Positions 5,442 through 6,264 of a stretch of 6,264 nt of DNA are shown here, in pieces (the stretch's first letter is position 1; every line of letters starts with the position of its first letter). The notes beneath the pieces were generated by a model. That model saw nothing but the letters and a program-made list of their open reading frames with translations, was not told the origin of the DNA and searched no databases. Source of the DNA: Actinomycetota bacterium (lineage in GTDB: Bacteria; Actinomycetota; Thermoleophilia; UBA2241); assembly GCA_026392265.1 (NCBI GenBank), contig JAPLCL010000070.1, forward strand, positions 1 through 6,264, read 5' to 3'. A program made the position numbers and the translations under genes.

Positions 5442-6264
5442 GAGCTCGGGGCACACCATCATCGGCGTGGACATCGGCGGCACGAAGACCGCCGCCGCCT
5501 TGCTACGCGGCCGGCTGCCGCAGGCCGACTCGGGCACGCCCGCCGCACGGGAGACGCCCGAGATCATCGACCGGTTCACGGTCCTCACGGACGCCACCTC
5601 GCCGCGGGCCTGCCTGGACGGCATCGTGGCCTGTATCGCCGATCTTGAGCACGGCTCGGGGAAGGTCGAGGGCATCGGCGTGGGGGTCGCATCGATGGTG
5701 GACTTCGCCGCCGGCCACGTTGTGGAGTCGGTGAATCTGCCGCTGGCCGACGTGCCCCTGCGCGACCTGCTGCAGCGGCGTTTCGGTGTGCCGGTCGTGG
5801 TCGACAACGATGCGAATGCGGCGGCCATGGGCGAGCACTCCTTCGGCGCCGGCGCCGGCGCCCGTGAGATGCTGATGCTCACGCTGGGCACGGGTGTGGG
5901 CGGCGGCATCATCTGCGGCGGCCGCCCGTATCGAGGTCTCAGTGGAGCGGCCGCCGAGCTCGGCCACATCATCATCGATGTGAACGGGCCCGAATGCCCG
6001 GCCAACTGCCCCAACCGCGGCTGTCTTGAGGCGTATGTGGCCGGCCCGGCGATGACGGCCGCGGCGCTTGCCGCGGCCGAAGCCCAGCCGGACTCGGGTC
6101 TCGGCCGCGCTCTTTCGGCGGGACACGCGGTCGATAGCCGGCTTCTGACTCGGCTCGGTCTCGAGGGCGACGCCGGCGCCGTGGCCGTCCTCGCCCGTCT
6201 GGGCGAGTATCTCGGCGCCGGCCTCGTGACGCTGGTCAACATCTTCAATCCCGAGGTGATCGTG
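5440..6264 (+). CDS. ROK-family sugar kinase, probable glucokinase (3' end missing)
   Basis: The first 275 codons of a ROK protein run off the right edge in frame; most ROK kinases have about 290-330 residues, so only the end is lost. It should phosphorylate glucose or a related hexose with ATP or polyphosphate. Motifs are the phosphate-binding VDIGGTK (10-16), VDNDANAAAMGEH (121-133) with catalytic Asp D124, LGTGVGGGII (149-158), ELGH (173-176) and a zinc-type motif with H176, C186, C190 and C195 followed by LE. The cysteine spacing is CxxxC rather than the common CxC. There is no N-terminal helix-turn-helix, so it is a kinase rather than an NagC/Mlc-type repressor. ATG at 5440 puts the first beta strand at residue 7; no clear ribosome-binding site is seen. 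It diverges from the LCP gene across a shared promoter region. The sugar specificity is not decidable from this sequence. Confidence 0.88.
   Translation, partial: MSSGHTIIGVDIGGTKTAAALLRGRLPQADSGTPAARETPEIIDRFTVLTDATSPRACLDGIVACIADLEHGSGKVEGIGVGVASMVDFAAGHVVESVNLPLADVPLRDLLQRRFGVPVVVDNDANAAAMGEHSFGAGAGAREMLMLTLGTGVGGGIICGGRPYRGLSGAAAELGHIIIDVNGPECPANCPNRGCLEAYVAGPAMTAAALAAAEAQPDSGLGRALSAGHAVDSRLLTRLGLEGDAGAVAVLARLGEYLGAGLVTLVNIFNPEVIV
5845..5862 (+). repeat. Three tandem GGCGCC units inside the ROK gene
   Basis: GGCGCC occurs three times in a row, encoding the Gly-Ala run in SFGAGAGAREM. It lies in the segment between the catalytic Asp region and the LGTG loop, where ROK proteins often have small residues. 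It is probably a codon-usage consequence, although it could slip during replication; each unit is two codons, so changes would stay in frame. Confidence 0.5.

Noticed and set aside
5376..6248. 290-codon minus-strand open frame opposite the ROK gene
   Set aside because: The plus strand encodes clear ROK motifs in one uninterrupted frame. The opposite frame is Ser/Arg/Pro/Ala-rich and has no domain signature.

Overview
The window is a high-GC segment that reads as chromosomal housekeeping DNA from an actinobacterium. Strong G/C at third codon positions, frequent GTG starts, near-absence of Shine-Dalgarno sequences at several genes and a U-less terminator support this. The combination of an ECF transporter core and truA downstream of rpoA-rplQ, with an LCP protein carrying a Lys/Arg-rich cytoplasmic tail, makes a deep-branching class such as Thermoleophilia my best guess. 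That assignment is inference, not proof.

Layout, left to right. The 3' end of rpoA (2-184) and complete rplQ (186-536) close a ribosomal-protein/RNA-polymerase operon, followed by a long GC-rich hairpin without a T-tract (558-595). After a roughly 190-base gap, a compact co-directional unit runs from 729 to 4078: ecfA1, ecfA2, ecfT and truA, joined by two 4-base GTGA overlaps and a 1-base gap. The first three genes encode the two ATPases and the transmembrane coupling subunit of an energy-coupling factor (ECF) vitamin/cofactor transporter. No substrate-binding S component is present, so this is probably a shared (group II) energizing module. TruA makes pseudouridines in the tRNA anticodon arm.

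A small bulged hairpin (4081-4106) lies between truA and the convergent gene for a LytR-CpsA-Psr (LCP) membrane protein (4118-5293, minus strand), which likely attaches glycopolymers to the cell wall. Divergent from it starts a ROK-family sugar kinase (5440 onward), cut by the right edge of the window.

The LCP/ROK intergenic region contains a perfect 10-base palindrome that places an extended -10 element on each strand, back to back. The ROK start region closely resembles the ecfA1 start region (GGTAAGCT, then ATGAGCTC 9-10 bases on), and both suggest almost leaderless transcripts. Other points are a Gln in place of the usual switch-loop His in EcfA1 and a widened Cys spacing in the ROK zinc motif. 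I found no mobile element, CRISPR array, RNA gene or clearly new system; most of the window is conventional core genome.
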